A stretch of DNA of 5,664 nucleotides. It comes from Candidatus Nesterenkonia stercoripullorum (GTDB lineage: Bacteria; Actinomycetota; Actinomycetes; Actinomycetales; Micrococcaceae). The stretch is from positions 1 through 5,664 of the forward strand of contig DXGD01000116.1 of assembly GCA_019114115.1 (NCBI GenBank). Reading direction: 5' to 3'. The notes under the pieces were generated by a model that made no database searches, was not told where the DNA came from, and was given only the letters and a program-made list of their open reading frames with translations. This document shows, piece by piece, positions 5,442-5,664 of the stretch. The position numbers and the translations under genes are program-made. Positions within the stretch are counted from its first letter, which is position 1, and every line of letters starts with the position of its first letter.

Positions 5442-5664
5442 AGCACCTGCGATAGACATGCCCCTGCGCACCGGCGAGCAGGAGGTCGTGATCCCTCAGT
5501 ATCGTCATCGGTGATCGATCTGGAAGAGAGCACACCTGGTCGAAGTCGACCCCGGCGTGCTCCAGGGACTCGGGGTACTCCACCTGCAGGACATGCTCGC
5601 CGTAGACCTCTTGGTGGTCGCCGCATTCGTCCAGGGCGCCGCACTCCTCCGTGATGGCGAAGTC
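5440..5664 (-). CDS. C-terminal part of a GH114/TM1410-like protein (endo-alpha-1,4-polygalactosaminidase family), partial
   Basis: The minus-strand frame is open from the right edge for 74 codons to TGA (5442-5440). It begins DFAITEECGALDECGDHQEV, and later has YGEHVLQVEYPE (21-32), a spaced Cys at 45, ILRDHDLLLAG (55-65) and GHVYRRC at the very end. The TEEC...EC motif, the LQVEY strand and the ILRDHDL block before a short C-terminus are recalled features of the glycoside hydrolase family 114 TIM barrel, whose founding member cleaves galactosaminogalactan-type polymers. The Cys residues (8, 14, 45, 74) suggest disulphides in an exported enzyme, but the N-terminus that would show a signal peptide is outside the window. 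It is convergent with the regulators and probably unrelated to them. The competing plus-strand frames look non-coding. Confidence 0.72.
   Translation of the reverse strand, partial: DFAITEECGALDECGDHQEVYGEHVLQVEYPESLEHAGVDFDQVCSLPDRSPMTILRDHDLLLAGAQGHVYRRC

Noticed and set aside
5321..5455. 44-codon plus-strand ORF overlapping the MerR 3' end, and a 99-codon frame from 5355
   Set aside because: No domain, Arg/Pro/Ser-biased shadow composition, and both overlap the better supported GH114-like minus-strand frame.
1..5664. CRISPR arrays, tRNA or rRNA genes, insertion sequences, attachment sites, toxin-antitoxin or phage genes
   Set aside because: No spaced direct repeats, cloverleaf-like segments, transposase frames or terminal repeats were seen on either strand.

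Overview
The window comes from a high-GC bacterium, almost certainly an actinomycete (Actinomycetota). This rests on strongly G/C-biased third codon positions, purine-rich Shine-Dalgarno sites close to nearly every start, and gene types (cholesterol-oxidase-like GMC flavoprotein, WHG-type TetR, small-ligand MerR, GH114-like hydrolase) typical of that phylum. Genus cannot be settled from the sequence; a Micrococcales member would fit but is a guess.

Layout. Bases 1-2690 hold a two-gene minus-strand operon: a CPBP (CAAX protease/bacteriocin-processing) intramembrane metalloprotease, then, 10 bases on, a GMC-family FAD oxidoreductase of the cholesterol-oxidase/ChoD type that runs off the left edge. 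Bases 2691-2935 are a divergent control region. Bases 2936-3715 on the plus strand encode a classical short-chain dehydrogenase/reductase (SDR). After 144 bases with a clear sigma-70 type promoter comes a second plus-strand unit: a 36-codon leader-like ORF overlapping the next start by 4 bases, a TetR-family regulator and a MerR-family regulator (ending 5358). The right edge (5440-5664, minus strand) carries the C-terminal 74 codons of a GH114/TM1410-like protein, convergent with the MerR gene.

The most notable point is the divergent region. Both outward promoters are built to one plan: TTGACCTGG, 8 bases, TCCAGGT, one base, then a TGTGAT or TGAGAT -10. This gives a 19-base spacer with a 21-base dyad inside it, the signature of MerR-activated promoters. 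With a MerR-family gene 1.8 kb away, the simplest reading is that this regulator controls both the SDR gene and the protease-oxidase operon as one regulon, while the TetR protein controls its own operon through a dyad over its -10/start region. A flavin alcohol oxidase and an NAD(P)-dependent dehydrogenase under shared small-molecule control suggest oxidation or detoxification of a hydrophobic alcohol (sterol, terpenoid or similar). The substrate, and why an intramembrane protease is co-transcribed, cannot be read from the sequence.
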